64,000 nucleotides of DNA from Bacteroidales bacterium UBA1756 (GTDB lineage: Bacteria; Bacteroidota; Bacteroidia; Bacteroidales; WCHB1-69): contig DCHI01000045.1 of the NCBI GenBank assembly GCA_002314795.1, positions 6,403 to 70,402 on the forward strand, read 5' to 3'. The translations under genes and the position numbers were made by a program. The notes below the pieces were generated by a model. It saw nothing but the letters and a program-made list of their open reading frames with translations. It searched no databases and was not told the DNA's origin. Numbering within the stretch: position 1 is the first letter of the stretch; every line of letters starts with the position of its first letter. Positions 18,701 through 27,508 of this stretch are shown one piece after another.

Positions 18701-21481
18701 AGAGGCGAAGAAACCACTTGGGAAATTGAATACAACGGCGTTCGTGAAGTGGTTTACGAACACCCCTACACCATCACTAACTTGAATCCAGCTACCGACT
18801 ACACTTTCCGTGTTCGCGCTCTTTGTTCTGCTACCGATTCCTCTTATTGGACAAGCAGCTCTTTCACTACGGAATGTGCAACCATCTATATTACTTCAAC
18901 CAACTCTTATACCCAAGATTTTGAAGGCACCGTTTTCCCGCCTCGTTGCTGGAATACTGTTCATACAGCAGGTTCTTCCTCTTATGTGTGGCAAATGAGT
19001 TCATACGAAAGTCATAGCGGTACTCAGAGCGCTTACTTGCCGGACCAGTCGGTTGGTAACCGTACCGATTTGATTACTTGCGAATTTAATATTCCTACGC
19101 CGAATGCTTACCAAATTCGTTGGTGGCAATATCGTAGCGAGTATTATTCTGTAAAACCGAATGAAGGTGTGAAGATTTGGGTGAATACGACTCCTGATAC
19201 AGTTGGTGGCACAGTGCTTGAATACGTCCATCGTGAATATACGTTGTCTCCTGCTGAAAATGCCGAAGGTTGGTATGAATACGAGGCCGTTATTCCGACT
19301 TCGGGTAATGTCTATTTTATCTTCCAAGGTATTAGTGAATATGGTAGTGGTTCCTACATTGACGATGTTACGGTTGAAATCGCTCCTACCTGTTTGAAAG
19401 TCCGCAACATCGCAGCTTCACAAATTACCAGCAGCAGTGCCGTAATCAGCTGGCTTGCGCAAGATCCTACTCAAAACCTTTGGGAAATCGCTCTCGATAG
19501 CAATACAACCGTTATTGCCAACAGTAATCCTTTCACCTTGACCGGTTTGATGGAAAATACAGATTACGTCATCAATGTTCGTGCTATCTGCAGTGCAACG
19601 GATACTTCCTTCTGGGCTAATACCCCTTGCTCTTTCACTACCGATTGTAATCCAATGACGTTAACCGACTCCATCTTCTATTATGATGATTTTGAAAGCT
19701 ATACGGCAAGTACCAGTATCTCAGACGCTAATGCGGAAATTCCTGACTGCTGGGATTTCAACTATAGAGGTAGCACAGCAGGTTATGCTCCGCACGTTTA
19801 TCAAAGTTCATCCTATACTGGAAACTCCAAGGCGTTGATTATGACGACTGGTAATAGTGCTACTTATGGTTACAATGTCTATTCTGCTCTTCCCGAATTT
19901 ACCAATGCCGCCAATGATTTGGAATTGGATTTCGATGTTTGTATGAGCAGTTCTACCTACCACAATCTTTCTTTAGGTTATATGACGGACTATACCGATG
20001 ACTCCTCTTTCGTGGCATTGGAAACTTTCCCCATTTCCTACTATACAAATGGTTTCCAACATTATGAAATCTTTATTTCTGACTACAATGCCACTATTCC
20101 GGCAGGTGCTCGCTTGGCATTCCGTTGGAGCGGAACTTCATCATCTTCCTACTATGTTTTTATTGATAATGTCCGCGTAAGAATTGCTCCTACTTGCCGT
20201 CGTCCGCAGAATGTTACGGTTTCCAATATCGGAATGAACGATGTCACCATTACTTGGACTCCTGGTTTGGATGAAACACAATGGGAAGTCACTGTCGGTA
20301 ATGCTGTTGATACGTTGGTTAATGATACAACCGTTACAATTACCGGTTTAATGGCAACGACACATTATGCTGTTCTGGTCCGTTCTATCTGTTCTGCAAC
20401 CGATATGTCCGATTGGACTGACTCCGTTGACTTTATGACTTTGTGCGATGGAATTACCATCACTCGCGAAGAACCCTATTTGGAAGATTTCTCAAGCTAT
20501 ACTGCTACAACGTCTATTAGCACTTTTGGTGAACAACCTGACTGCTGGGACTTCATTTATTCGGGCACTTCTGCCGGTTATGCTCCGCACGTTTACCAAG
20601 GCACCTATTCTCCTAATGCAGACAATGCTTTGGTAATGACTTCCGGTAGTTCAAGTTATGGAACGAACACCTTTGCGATTCTTCCTCTTTATACCAATGA
20701 ATTGAATACGTTGGATATCTCTTTCAAGGTAAAGATGGAAAGCGCTTCTTATGGTACGCTCTATTTGGGTTATATGACCGACATTACAGATGCTACTACC
20801 TTTGTTCAGTTGGAACAAGTTCCGAGTGCAACAACTGGAACGGATTACGAATACTCACTTGCTACGCAAACCTTCCCCGCAAATGCTCGCTTGGCATTCA
20901 AATGGAGTTACACTTCTTCATACTATAGTGTTGGTATTGATGACGTTATGGTCTTCTTGGGCTGTGAAGCTCCTACCGATGTGGAAGTGGATGAAAACAA
21001 CACGGTTACTTGGGACGGCGGTGATGCTGCCGGATGGAACCTGATGTACATTGTCAATGGTGACAGTACGACAGTTCACGCTCCAAATACGATTTACACA
21101 TTAACGAATCTTCCCGATAATGCCGATGTTACCGTAATGGTACAATCCATTTGTGATCCTCTTCACGTGAGCCCGTGGTCAGAACCTGTCACCTTCCATA
21201 CCCCAGGTGATACTACCGGTGTCGCTTCCTACACACAAGTCGTTGCCAACGTCTATCCGAATCCGACAACCGGCATCGTTACCATCCAGTTGACTAACAA
21301 CGAACAGGTAATGAATGGCAATATCCAGATTTGTGACATCTATGGCAGATTGTTGATGGACAGCAAGATTCAAACGGCTCGCTTCGACCTCGATCTGAGC
21401 AGCTATGCTCCGGGCGTCTATATGCTCCGCATCGTGAATGCCAATGCCGTCCTCTCCAATGTGAAGGTGGTTAAAGAATAA
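15761..21481 (+). CDS. Very large modular T9SS-exported protein (cleaved-adhesin, FN3, GEVED)
   Basis: 1906 residues. Signal peptide 1-22 ending SAQ, then six cleaved-adhesin-like modules (about 24-180, 268-445, 535-710, 1048-1210, 1300-1480, 1568-1735) alternating with seven fibronectin III modules. A GEVED domain lies at about 802-960, recognised from VIWVNWNNDLAFTDDEVVY, GTYRMRIGA and GVFEDYTLEV. The C-terminal 75 residues, with VYPNPTTGIVTIQLTN and YAPGVYMLRIVN, are a T9SS type A sorting domain. No protease or glycosidase motif was seen. The modules of this protein and its upstream neighbour are so alike that duplication and exchange are likely. Probably a surface adhesin or matrix protein; separate promoter and terminator. 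Confidence 0.88.
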   Translation: MKKLLFTFCLFVIMMTGMTLSAQVLSEDFEGGTLPTGWTQEYVSGSHSWEFSNSICSSVSAHAGQYSAAFKHSSSGDQTKLISPQMDLTSVLNPQLSFWHVQKDWGGDQDELRVYYRTSPTATWTLLVEYIDNIPSWVYEEMLLPSPSATYQIAFEGLDDYGYNIGVDDIIVMAAPTCLKPTDVTVSNITTTTAEISWTSHSSETAWTISYNGTEIPVTTNPYTLTGLTSATSYTVMVRANCSATDSSLWSTPLSFATVCEANTTFPYVEDFESTSFPPICWSQSRTAVGTGLYGTDYPDGAWAHYTSSMGSNSTGKAQLRDTRAGSIHPLVTTGMDLTSPNGYLMSIDVYRNTSSNPTEGIRIYASSTPAVDANAVEIAFISRDYTVASTVNPDIVGAEATTAWYTYELPVPMTGLTYIIFQGESQYGSATYMDNFQIFEAPTCWKPTGVTASNITANTAVISWQANTGETEWELDVNGDRQVVNSNPFTLTGLNANFQYQVGVRAVCSSTDSSFWSVPASFTTLCDALTITSTTPYEDNFDAYAGVSYSSSNGVIPDCWTTLFTGTSTSYYPHVCTSNSYVPTSGSQAMFMCAYNSTTYGPRTYAVLPAFTNELNTLQISFAYSHYASSSYSKLYVGYMTDATDSNTFVALAEVPHAYYYTNRYNFFEYNITETNIPTGARLALRTVNNNQYSDYTFIDDLRVRIQPTCIRPTNVAVVRIDSTEADFSWTPSGNETEWEIQYDTTGFTLGTGTTIVSNAIPATITGLVYGSSYDVYVRAMCSATDSSDWTLVTHFTVSACTPAPSSVDNNGITNVTFGQMQIVNNTTHPHTSPYYGDYTAQVGDGAAATELTVDITFATNFTYGTVIWVNWNNDLAFTDDEVVYTGESQSDNPTTLSCTFEIPANIPVGTYRMRIGAADSGLDGQIAAGSGYTPCYSGYYGVFEDYTLEVTPTPTCIAPNQITFDTVAADFAIVDWNARGEETTWEIEYNGVREVVYEHPYTITNLNPATDYTFRVRALCSATDSSYWTSSSFTTECATIYITSTNSYTQDFEGTVFPPRCWNTVHTAGSSSYVWQMSSYESHSGTQSAYLPDQSVGNRTDLITCEFNIPTPNAYQIRWWQYRSEYYSVKPNEGVKIWVNTTPDTVGGTVLEYVHREYTLSPAENAEGWYEYEAVIPTSGNVYFIFQGISEYGSGSYIDDVTVEIAPTCLKVRNIAASQITSSSAVISWLAQDPTQNLWEIALDSNTTVIANSNPFTLTGLMENTDYVINVRAICSATDTSFWANTPCSFTTDCNPMTLTDSIFYYDDFESYTASTSISDANAEIPDCWDFNYRGSTAGYAPHVYQSSSYTGNSKALIMTTGNSATYGYNVYSALPEFTNAANDLELDFDVCMSSSTYHNLSLGYMTDYTDDSSFVALETFPISYYTNGFQHYEIFISDYNATIPAGARLAFRWSGTSSSSYYVFIDNVRVRIAPTCRRPQNVTVSNIGMNDVTITWTPGLDETQWEVTVGNAVDTLVNDTTVTITGLMATTHYAVLVRSICSATDMSDWTDSVDFMTLCDGITITREEPYLEDFSSYTATTSISTFGEQPDCWDFIYSGTSAGYAPHVYQGTYSPNADNALVMTSGSSSYGTNTFAILPLYTNELNTLDISFKVKMESASYGTLYLGYMTDITDATTFVQLEQVPSATTGTDYEYSLATQTFPANARLAFKWSYTSSYYSVGIDDVMVFLGCEAPTDVEVDENNTVTWDGGDAAGWNLMYIVNGDSTTVHAPNTIYTLTNLPDNADVTVMVQSICDPLHVSPWSEPVTFHTPGDTTGVASYTQVVANVYPNPTTGIVTIQLTNNEQVMNGNIQICDIYGRLLMDSKIQTARFDLDLSSYAPGVYMLRIVNANAVLSNVKVVKE

Positions 21482-21502
21482 TTCCTAATCTATTTAATAC
21501 CC

Positions 21503-21535
21503 AAGTCCTCCTCTTTCCGAGGGGGACTTTTTTTA
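21503..21535 (+). terminator. Intrinsic terminator after the 1906-aa protein gene
   Basis: 11-bp stem (21503-21513 with 21519-21529, one T-G wobble) followed by a T tract. Confidence 0.82.
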
Positions 21536-21561
21536 TATATAGAAATCTATATCTCACTGAT

Positions 21562-21606
21562 TACAAGAACTTTACAAACTTTACAAACTTTACAAACCTT
21601 ACAAAC
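21562..21606. repeat. 9-bp-period tandem repeat (ACTTTACAA type)
   Basis: About five copies of a 9-mer close to ACTTTACAA, ending 8 bp before the -7 box of the aminotransferase gene. Same orientation and placement relative to the promoter as the blocks before nusB and before the 28879 gene. Confidence 0.85.
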
Positions 21607-21614
21607 TAAATTCG

Positions 21615-21622
21615 TATCTTTG
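21615..21622 (+). promoter_or_regulatory. -7 promoter box for the aminotransferase
   Basis: TATCTTTG followed by CCGC, about 46 bp before ATG 21668 and just after the 9-bp repeat block. Confidence 0.65.
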
Positions 21623-21667
21623 CCGCTTTGAAAATTCTATTAATAATTAATATAAAAAACTGTAACT

Positions 21668-22900
21668 ATGGAACTTATATCAAGTAGAGTGAGCAATATG
21701 GCTCAGTCGGAGACACTTGCTATGACGCAGGTCGCCCGTGAATTGAAAGAAGCTGGTAAAGACGTCATTAGCTTGAGTATCGGCGAACCCGATTTCAACA
21801 CTCCCGAAGTTGTCAAGGAAGCTGCCAAGCAGGCCATTGATGAAAACTGGACCCACTATCCGCCCGTCCCCGGTTATCCGGAACTTAAAAAGGCCATCTG
21901 CGCCAAATTCAAAAGAGACAACAATTTGGATTACACCCCCGAACAAATCATCGTTTCTACGGGTGCAAAACAGTCTATCTACCAAGTTATTATGGCATTG
22001 GTAAACCCGGGCGAAGAAGTTATCATCCCGGCTCCGTTTTGGGTAACCTACAAAGCCATCGTCCAGTTGGCAGAAGGCAAGTCCGTCTATATCCAAACCA
22101 AGATTGAAAACGACTTTAAAGTGACGCCGGAACAGCTCCGTGCCGCCATCACCCCCAAAACTAAAATGATGATTTTCAGCAGTCCGTCCAACCCGACCGG
22201 AATGCTCTATTCCCGTGACGAACTGAAAGCCCTCGCCGAAGTTCTTCGCGAATTTCCGAACATTGTCGTAGTTGCCGATGAAATCTACGAACACATCAAT
22301 TTTGAAGGCAAACACGAAAGTATGGCCCAATTCGATTGGATGAAGGAACGCACCGTCACGGTTAATGGTGTGGCCAAAGGTTTCGCTATGACTGGCTGGC
22401 GTATCGGTTTCATCGGTGCTCCACTCGCTATTGCAAAGGCCTGCAATAAGTTACAAGGGCAGGTAACTTCTGCCACCTGCTCCATCGCACAACGCGCCAC
22501 CATCAAGGCAATGGAAATGGATCCGACTACTTCCGAAGATATCATCAATATGCGCAACATTTTTATGAAACGTCGCGATATGGTTTACGAACTTCTTCAA
22601 CAGGTTCCCGGTTTCAAGGTCCGTTTGCCGAAGGGGGCTTTCTACTTCTTCCCCGAAGTTTGCAGCTTGTATGGCAAGAATGCTCCCGCCGATTCAGTCT
22701 TTGCTGAAAAATATGGCAAAACCGCCATTGAAAACTCCACCGATTTGTGTATGTATCTCTTGTATGATGCCAATGTTGCTCTGGTACAAGGTGTTGCTTT
22801 CGGTGATGACCGTTGCATCCGCCTTTCATACGCTACGTCCGAAGACAAGCTGAAAGAAGCCGTCAGACGTATCAAAGTAGCTGTTGAAAATTTAAAATAG
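21668..22900 (+). CDS. aspC: PLP-dependent aspartate aminotransferase (class I)
   Basis: 410 residues. Fold-type I aminotransferase of the Ibeta group: SIGEPDFNTPEVVKEAA near 36-52, YPPVPGYPELKKAI near 66-79, the substrate/PLP segments SPSNPTGMLYS and VADEIYEHINF, and NGVAKGFAMTGWRIGF with the PLP lysine at about 237 followed by the GWRIG phosphate/Arg region. It interconverts aspartate and 2-oxoglutarate with oxaloacetate and glutamate, though related enzymes also use other amino acids, so substrate range is inferred. Residues AKG replace the more common SKA around the PLP lysine; the lysine is kept. Cytoplasmic. Own promoter and terminator. Confidence 0.9.
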   Translation: MELISSRVSNMAQSETLAMTQVARELKEAGKDVISLSIGEPDFNTPEVVKEAAKQAIDENWTHYPPVPGYPELKKAICAKFKRDNNLDYTPEQIIVSTGAKQSIYQVIMALVNPGEEVIIPAPFWVTYKAIVQLAEGKSVYIQTKIENDFKVTPEQLRAAITPKTKMMIFSSPSNPTGMLYSRDELKALAEVLREFPNIVVVADEIYEHINFEGKHESMAQFDWMKERTVTVNGVAKGFAMTGWRIGFIGAPLAIAKACNKLQGQVTSATCSIAQRATIKAMEMDPTTSEDIINMRNIFMKRRDMVYELLQQVPGFKVRLPKGAFYFFPEVCSLYGKNAPADSVFAEKYGKTAIENSTDLCMYLLYDANVALVQGVAFGDDRCIRLSYATSEDKLKEAVRRIKVAVENLK

Positions 22901-22908
22901 TATCATTC

Positions 22909-22944
22909 GGGGAAGTTGGAATAAAAATCCGACTTCCCCTTTTC
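22909..22944 (+). terminator. Intrinsic terminator between aminotransferase and lpxH
   Basis: 12-bp stem (22909-22920 with 22928-22939, one T-G wobble) followed by TTTTCC. It ends only about 10 nt before the lpxH ATG, so lpxH may depend on read-through or on a promoter I cannot see. Confidence 0.75.
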
Positions 22945-22952
22945 CAAAATAG

Positions 22953-23699
22953 ATGGAACGCCAGATTTCCGGCACGGTTTATTTCGCATCAGATTTTCAT
23001 CTCGGAGTCCCCGATAGGGAAAGTAGTATCCAACGGGAAGAGGCCATCGTGCGTTGGTTGGACCAGATTTCTGCGGACGCCAATCACCTTTTTTTATTGG
23101 GTGATATCTTTGATTTTTGGTTCGAATATCGCGATGTCGTGCCCAAAGGTTATTTTACTTTCTTTTCTAAATTATTGGAAATAAAGAAGAAAGGAATTAA
23201 AATATACTTTTTTACTGGCAATCACGATATGTGGGTCGGACGTTATCTCGTGGACGAAATCGGAATGGAGGTGTTTCGTTCACAGCAAGTCTTCGTCATC
23301 AATGGAAAACGCTGTGTCATCGGGCACGGCGACGGCCTCGACCCGCACGACCGCGGCTATTTGCTCATCAAGCGAATTTTCGCCTTTCGCCCCAACATCC
23401 TTTTGTATGGGGCTCTTCCTCCCCGCTGGGCGTTCGGTATCGCCCGCTTCTGCTCCCACAGCAGCAGAAAAAAAACACAACAACAGGAATTTCACCGTTT
23501 TGACGAGGACATTATGGTGAAATATATCCGTGAGTATTTACGGCACGAAAAAGCCGACTTTTTCATTTATGGACATCGCCATCTGCCACTTCAAATCCCC
23601 GTAGAATCGGCCACCTATTTCAATACCGGTGATTGGCTTTCCCATAATTCGTATTTACGAATTTCCCCGGATTCGTTTCAACTGTTTCAAGGGAACTAA
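22953..23699 (+). CDS. lpxH: UDP-2,3-diacylglucosamine diphosphatase
   Basis: 248 residues. Calcineurin-like metallophosphoesterase with all metal-binding motifs: SDFHLGVP (near 11), LLGDIFDFWFEYRD (near 48), GNHDMWVG (near 90), GHGDGLD (near 127), and YGHRHLP near 206. The residues DFW and the C-terminal GHRH are characteristic of LpxH. It removes UMP from UDP-diacylglucosamine to give lipid X in lipid A synthesis at the inner face of the inner membrane. It is followed after 17 nt by the C10 protease gene. Start at 22953 is the first ATG after the terminator. Confidence 0.93.
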   Translation: MERQISGTVYFASDFHLGVPDRESSIQREEAIVRWLDQISADANHLFLLGDIFDFWFEYRDVVPKGYFTFFSKLLEIKKKGIKIYFFTGNHDMWVGRYLVDEIGMEVFRSQQVFVINGKRCVIGHGDGLDPHDRGYLLIKRIFAFRPNILLYGALPPRWAFGIARFCSHSSRKKTQQQEFHRFDEDIMVKYIREYLRHEKADFFIYGHRHLPLQIPVESATYFNTGDWLSHNSYLRISPDSFQLFQGN

Positions 23700-23716
23700 A
23701 ACAGACTTTTTTATCA

Positions 23717-25828
23717 ATGAAGAAATTCACCAACCTTCTCTTCTTTTTTTGTTTAACAATCGCAGGCACCGTATCTGCTCAAAACGTCCCCGCCGAAATG
23801 CTCATCCGTTTGGGAACTGTAGCTTATCAGCAACGTACTCCAAATGAAATGCTTCCTACGGTGAAGCACACCGATTTTTTGACGGACAATGGCGACACGC
23901 TGATGGCTTTGCTCCATTTTGACAATGGCGGTTTTATATTGATGAGTGCAGAGGCCGCCGTCACTCCCGTCCTGGGCTATTCGTTCACCGACGATCTTCT
24001 TTTGGATGATATGGCCCCTTCTTTGCAGAATTGGTTGAATGATTATAAGATACAAATTAAACAAGTTCGGGAAAAGAATCTCGTTCCGACAACAGAAACG
24101 GAGGCCGAATGGCAGGCTCTCTTTCAGACGACAAAGAATTCTCGCTCGGTTGTCGTAGGCCCTTTGATTGTGGCCAAATGGAACCAGTCGCAGTATTATA
24201 ACGATTTGTGTCCTGCTGACGAGGACTCACCGTATGGCTACGGAGGACACGTCCCTTGCGGCTGTGTTGCTTTGGCTATGGCGATGGTTATTCATTACTA
24301 TCGCTATCCTGTCTCTGGACAAAGTTCCCACAGTTACTATTCCAATTATGGATATCATAGCGTGGTATTTGGAATGCAGGCGTATAATTATGAAGCAATG
24401 CCCTATAACTTGACGCGCCGATGCAACGAGGTCGCCCGCTTGATTTACCATTGCGGCGTGGCTGTTGATATGGGTTATGCGGCAGATGGTTCAGGAGCGC
24501 AAACGGAAGATACGAAGGACGCCTTGAAAAACTATTATAAGTATGATAATGAAATTTCATTTACCCATCGTAATGGCTGGGGCGGCAATTATTCAGATAG
24601 TCAATGGATTGCTCTTCTGAAATCTGATTTAAATCAAAATCGTCCCATCATCCATTCTGGCTGTTCAGAGGATGGATGTCACGCTTTCTTGTGTGACGGC
24701 TACGATAGCGACAATCTTTTCCATTTCAACTGGGGATGGGGAGGTAGTGGAAATGGTTATTTTTCAATCAATAATCTGCACTCTGGCAATGGCGACTTTA
24801 ATTACGACCATAGAATCGTTTACAAGATTCATCCTCCAGCGAATACCTATCCTACCTATTGTCAAAGTAAAACCATTACTAATACCTACGGCTCCATTGA
24901 GGATGGAAGCGGACATTTGGATTATTTGAACAATACCGATTGTACCTACGTTATTGCTCCGACCAATGGTAAAAGTGTGACGGTGACGATGGTGGATTTG
25001 CATACCGAAGAAAATGCGGATTTTGTCAATGTTTATGACGGAGATCCTGAAAATGGAGGTAATTTACTGCACTCATTTTCGGGAACGACATTCAATCCTT
25101 CCGAAAGTTTTTATTCTCCGACCGGTGTGGCTTACATCACGTTCCATACGAACGGTGCCACCGTGGATCAAGGTTGGCGCCTCCGATTCACTGCCAAAAG
25201 AAACGTTCAGTGCAATACCAATAAAACGTTCACCACGGCCACGGGCAGTTTTACAGACGGCAGCGGTGACGAAGAATATGCTTCGGACGCCTCCTGCTCT
25301 TGGAAAATTGCTCCGACCAACGCTACCTACGTGAATCTGAATTTCACCCAGTTTGATTTGAGCCCCGAAGATTACGTTACCATCTACAAGGGATCTTCAT
25401 TGTCCGCCTTGACCGAGGTAGGTACTTATACGGGTTCATCATTGCCCTCCGCCGTTCACAGCACCGGTGCCATCAAAGTTGTTTTCTCCAGTGACAACTA
25501 CCTTCAGCGTGCGGGCTTTGCCGCCAATTGGACGTCCGACGGTACCGAAATCGAAGACCCCGAAGCCGTCGCTTCCTACGAAAATGTTGAATTTGACTTG
25601 TTCCCAAATCCGGCCAATACTTCCGTGGAACTGGTCCTTCCGGCGCAGTTCAAAAACGGGCACCTTCGTCTGACCGATATGACCGGTCGTGTCGTGTCCG
25701 ACCGTGAAATCACCAACGAGGCCGGTTCTGCCATCATCTCTATCTCTGAAATCCCTTCAGGAATTTATTTGGTTACGTTGTTTAACCAAAAATATATTTC
25801 TTCTAAAAAATTGATTATCAAACACTAA
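23717..25828 (+). CDS. T9SS-exported C10 (streptopain-family) cysteine protease with CUB domains
   Basis: 703 residues. Signal peptide 1-21, inhibitory Spi-like propeptide to about 125, then the C10 catalytic domain (about 140-375). The nucleophile is Cys183 in CGCVALAMAMVIHYYRYP; the catalytic His is His322 in DGCHAFLCDGYD, followed by FHFNWGWGGSGNGYF, all diagnostic of the family. Two CUB-like domains follow (about 382-495 and 500-608), then a T9SS sorting domain (about 625-703, DLFPNPANTSVELV ... SGIYLVTLF). It is therefore a zymogen secreted to the cell surface, comparable in layout to periodontain/PrtT-type proteins. Its stop codon overlaps the start of the S41 protease (TAATG), so the two are translationally coupled. 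Confidence 0.92.
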   Translation: MKKFTNLLFFFCLTIAGTVSAQNVPAEMLIRLGTVAYQQRTPNEMLPTVKHTDFLTDNGDTLMALLHFDNGGFILMSAEAAVTPVLGYSFTDDLLLDDMAPSLQNWLNDYKIQIKQVREKNLVPTTETEAEWQALFQTTKNSRSVVVGPLIVAKWNQSQYYNDLCPADEDSPYGYGGHVPCGCVALAMAMVIHYYRYPVSGQSSHSYYSNYGYHSVVFGMQAYNYEAMPYNLTRRCNEVARLIYHCGVAVDMGYAADGSGAQTEDTKDALKNYYKYDNEISFTHRNGWGGNYSDSQWIALLKSDLNQNRPIIHSGCSEDGCHAFLCDGYDSDNLFHFNWGWGGSGNGYFSINNLHSGNGDFNYDHRIVYKIHPPANTYPTYCQSKTITNTYGSIEDGSGHLDYLNNTDCTYVIAPTNGKSVTVTMVDLHTEENADFVNVYDGDPENGGNLLHSFSGTTFNPSESFYSPTGVAYITFHTNGATVDQGWRLRFTAKRNVQCNTNKTFTTATGSFTDGSGDEEYASDASCSWKIAPTNATYVNLNFTQFDLSPEDYVTIYKGSSLSALTEVGTYTGSSLPSAVHSTGAIKVVFSSDNYLQRAGFAANWTSDGTEIEDPEAVASYENVEFDLFPNPANTSVELVLPAQFKNGHLRLTDMTGRVVSDREITNEAGSAIISISEIPSGIYLVTLFNQKYISSKKLIIKH

Positions 25829-27414
25829 TGAACAATCGTCATCTTTGGTTCCCTGTTGCCATCTCTTTTTTGGTGGGAATGATTGTCGCTTTAATCATTT
25901 TCAAAAGATTACAGCCCAAAAGCTATCAGTTACAAAATGATTTTTCAAAAATCAGTGAAGTATTGGGTTATGTGAACGAGTATTATCTGGATACGGTTGA
26001 TAATGAGCAACTTGTTCAGACGGCTTTGCGGGCGATGTTGGAAAGTTTGGACCCCCATTCTGCGTACGCTACCGCCGAAGAAAACAAGCAACTTACGGAA
26101 TCATTGAATGGCGCTTTCGAGGGTGTTGGTATTCAATTCAATATTATTGATGACACGGTGATGGTTGTTGCTGTGGTGAATGGTGGACCATCCGAAAAAG
26201 TGGGCATCCGTGCGGGAGACCGTATCGTTTCGGTAAATGATTCGACCATTGCCGGAAACGGAATCACCAACGAGCAGATTTTTAAACTTTTGAGAGGAAA
26301 AAAACATTCCAAAGTCAAGATAGGAATTCACCGCCCCGGTTTCCCGAAAATCTATTCTTTTACCGTAACTCGCGATGTCATACCTACTTACACGTTGGAT
26401 GTGGCGTATATGCTCAATGCGAAAACCGGCTACATCAAACTGAACGAGTTTGGAGAGAATACCTACAATGAATTTTTGGATGCCATCGTGAGTTTGAAAG
26501 GAAAAGGGATGCAGAACTTGGTTTTGGACTTGCGTGGCAATAGCGGTGGCTATCTCGGAACTGCCATCAATCTGTGTGATGAATTTTTGCCCAAAAACGA
26601 TTTGATTGTTTATACCGAAGGCAGAAATATGCCTGAAAATAAAGTCTTTGCCACTTCTATCGGAAGTTTTGAAAAAGGCAAATTGGTCGTTCTTATTGAT
26701 GATTTCAGCGCCTCTGCCAGCGAAATTGTGGCGGGCGCCGTGCAGGATAATGACCGTGGTTGGGTGATTGGACGCCGCTCGTTTGGAAAAGGACTTGTGC
26801 AACAGCAGTTTACACTTTCCGACAGCTCTACCATTCGTCTGACCGTGGCCCGCTATCATACGCCGAGCGGTCGCTGCATTCAACGCAAGTACGACAAAGG
26901 AACGGAGGATTATTATGCCGATATGCTCCGTCGTTACGAGGGGGGAGAAATGGACTACGCCGATAGCATCAAGTTGGATAAGACCTTGCAGTATAAAACG
27001 AAAAAAGGTCGTACTGTCTATGGTGGCGGTGGCATTATGCCCGATTTCTTTGTCCCACTCGACCGCGACAGCAATGCAATGGCTTTCAACGAGATATACA
27101 ATTCCGGCTTGCTGATTGACTTCACGTTCAATTATGCCAACAACCATAAAGTTGAATTGGAAAGAAAGTACCCTACGGCAAACGTTTTCGTCTCTCAAAT
27201 GGTTGTTTCTGATGCCGTTGTTTCCGAATTTCTCCGTTTCTATCAATCAAAGGGAAATACTGTTCCCAAGATGAATGCCGTCAGCCAGAAAGAACTGAAA
27301 TTGTGGCTTAAAGCAATGATTGGTAGGAATTTATATAAGGAAGAAGGTTTTTATCCGGTCATCAATTCCACCGACAAGACGATATTGAAGGCGTTGCAAG
27401 TAATTGGCAAGTAG
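25828..27414 (+). CDS. S41-family C-terminal processing protease
   Basis: 528 residues. N-terminal membrane anchor (7-26), an entry helical region, PDZ domain (about 88-170, with GIRAGDRIVSVN), then the S41 catalytic core. The nucleophile is Ser296 within DDFSASASEIV and the general base Lys321 within RRSFGKGLVQ, 25 residues apart as in Tsp/CtpA. It acts on protein C-termini in the periplasm. The first codon overlaps the stop of the C10 protease by one base. The stop codon TAG lies inside the first unit of a short repeat (27411-27486), so the very end of the protein may have been set by that repeat. Confidence 0.93.
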   Translation: MNNRHLWFPVAISFLVGMIVALIIFKRLQPKSYQLQNDFSKISEVLGYVNEYYLDTVDNEQLVQTALRAMLESLDPHSAYATAEENKQLTESLNGAFEGVGIQFNIIDDTVMVVAVVNGGPSEKVGIRAGDRIVSVNDSTIAGNGITNEQIFKLLRGKKHSKVKIGIHRPGFPKIYSFTVTRDVIPTYTLDVAYMLNAKTGYIKLNEFGENTYNEFLDAIVSLKGKGMQNLVLDLRGNSGGYLGTAINLCDEFLPKNDLIVYTEGRNMPENKVFATSIGSFEKGKLVVLIDDFSASASEIVAGAVQDNDRGWVIGRRSFGKGLVQQQFTLSDSSTIRLTVARYHTPSGRCIQRKYDKGTEDYYADMLRRYEGGEMDYADSIKLDKTLQYKTKKGRTVYGGGGIMPDFFVPLDRDSNAMAFNEIYNSGLLIDFTFNYANNHKVELERKYPTANVFVSQMVVSDAVVSEFLRFYQSKGNTVPKMNAVSQKELKLWLKAMIGRNLYKEEGFYPVINSTDKTILKALQVIGK

Positions 27415-27486
27415 GGACGCCATAGTAGGGACGCCATAGTAGGGACGCCACAATGTGACGTCCCTACTATGTGACGTCCACACGAT
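27411..27486. repeat. GTAGGGACG repeat cluster with inverted copies
   Basis: Two direct copies of a 14-mer GTAGGGACGCCATA, a third partial copy that forms a near-perfect inverted repeat (27439-27467) around CACAATGTG, and another inverted half. It overlaps the stop codon of the S41 protease gene and ends before the convergent metallophosphoesterase gene. Related half-sites (GTAGGCGCG) occur at 31870-31919. Confidence 0.8.
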
Positions 27487-27508
27487 GTGAAATGCCGTTT
27501 TATTATGA

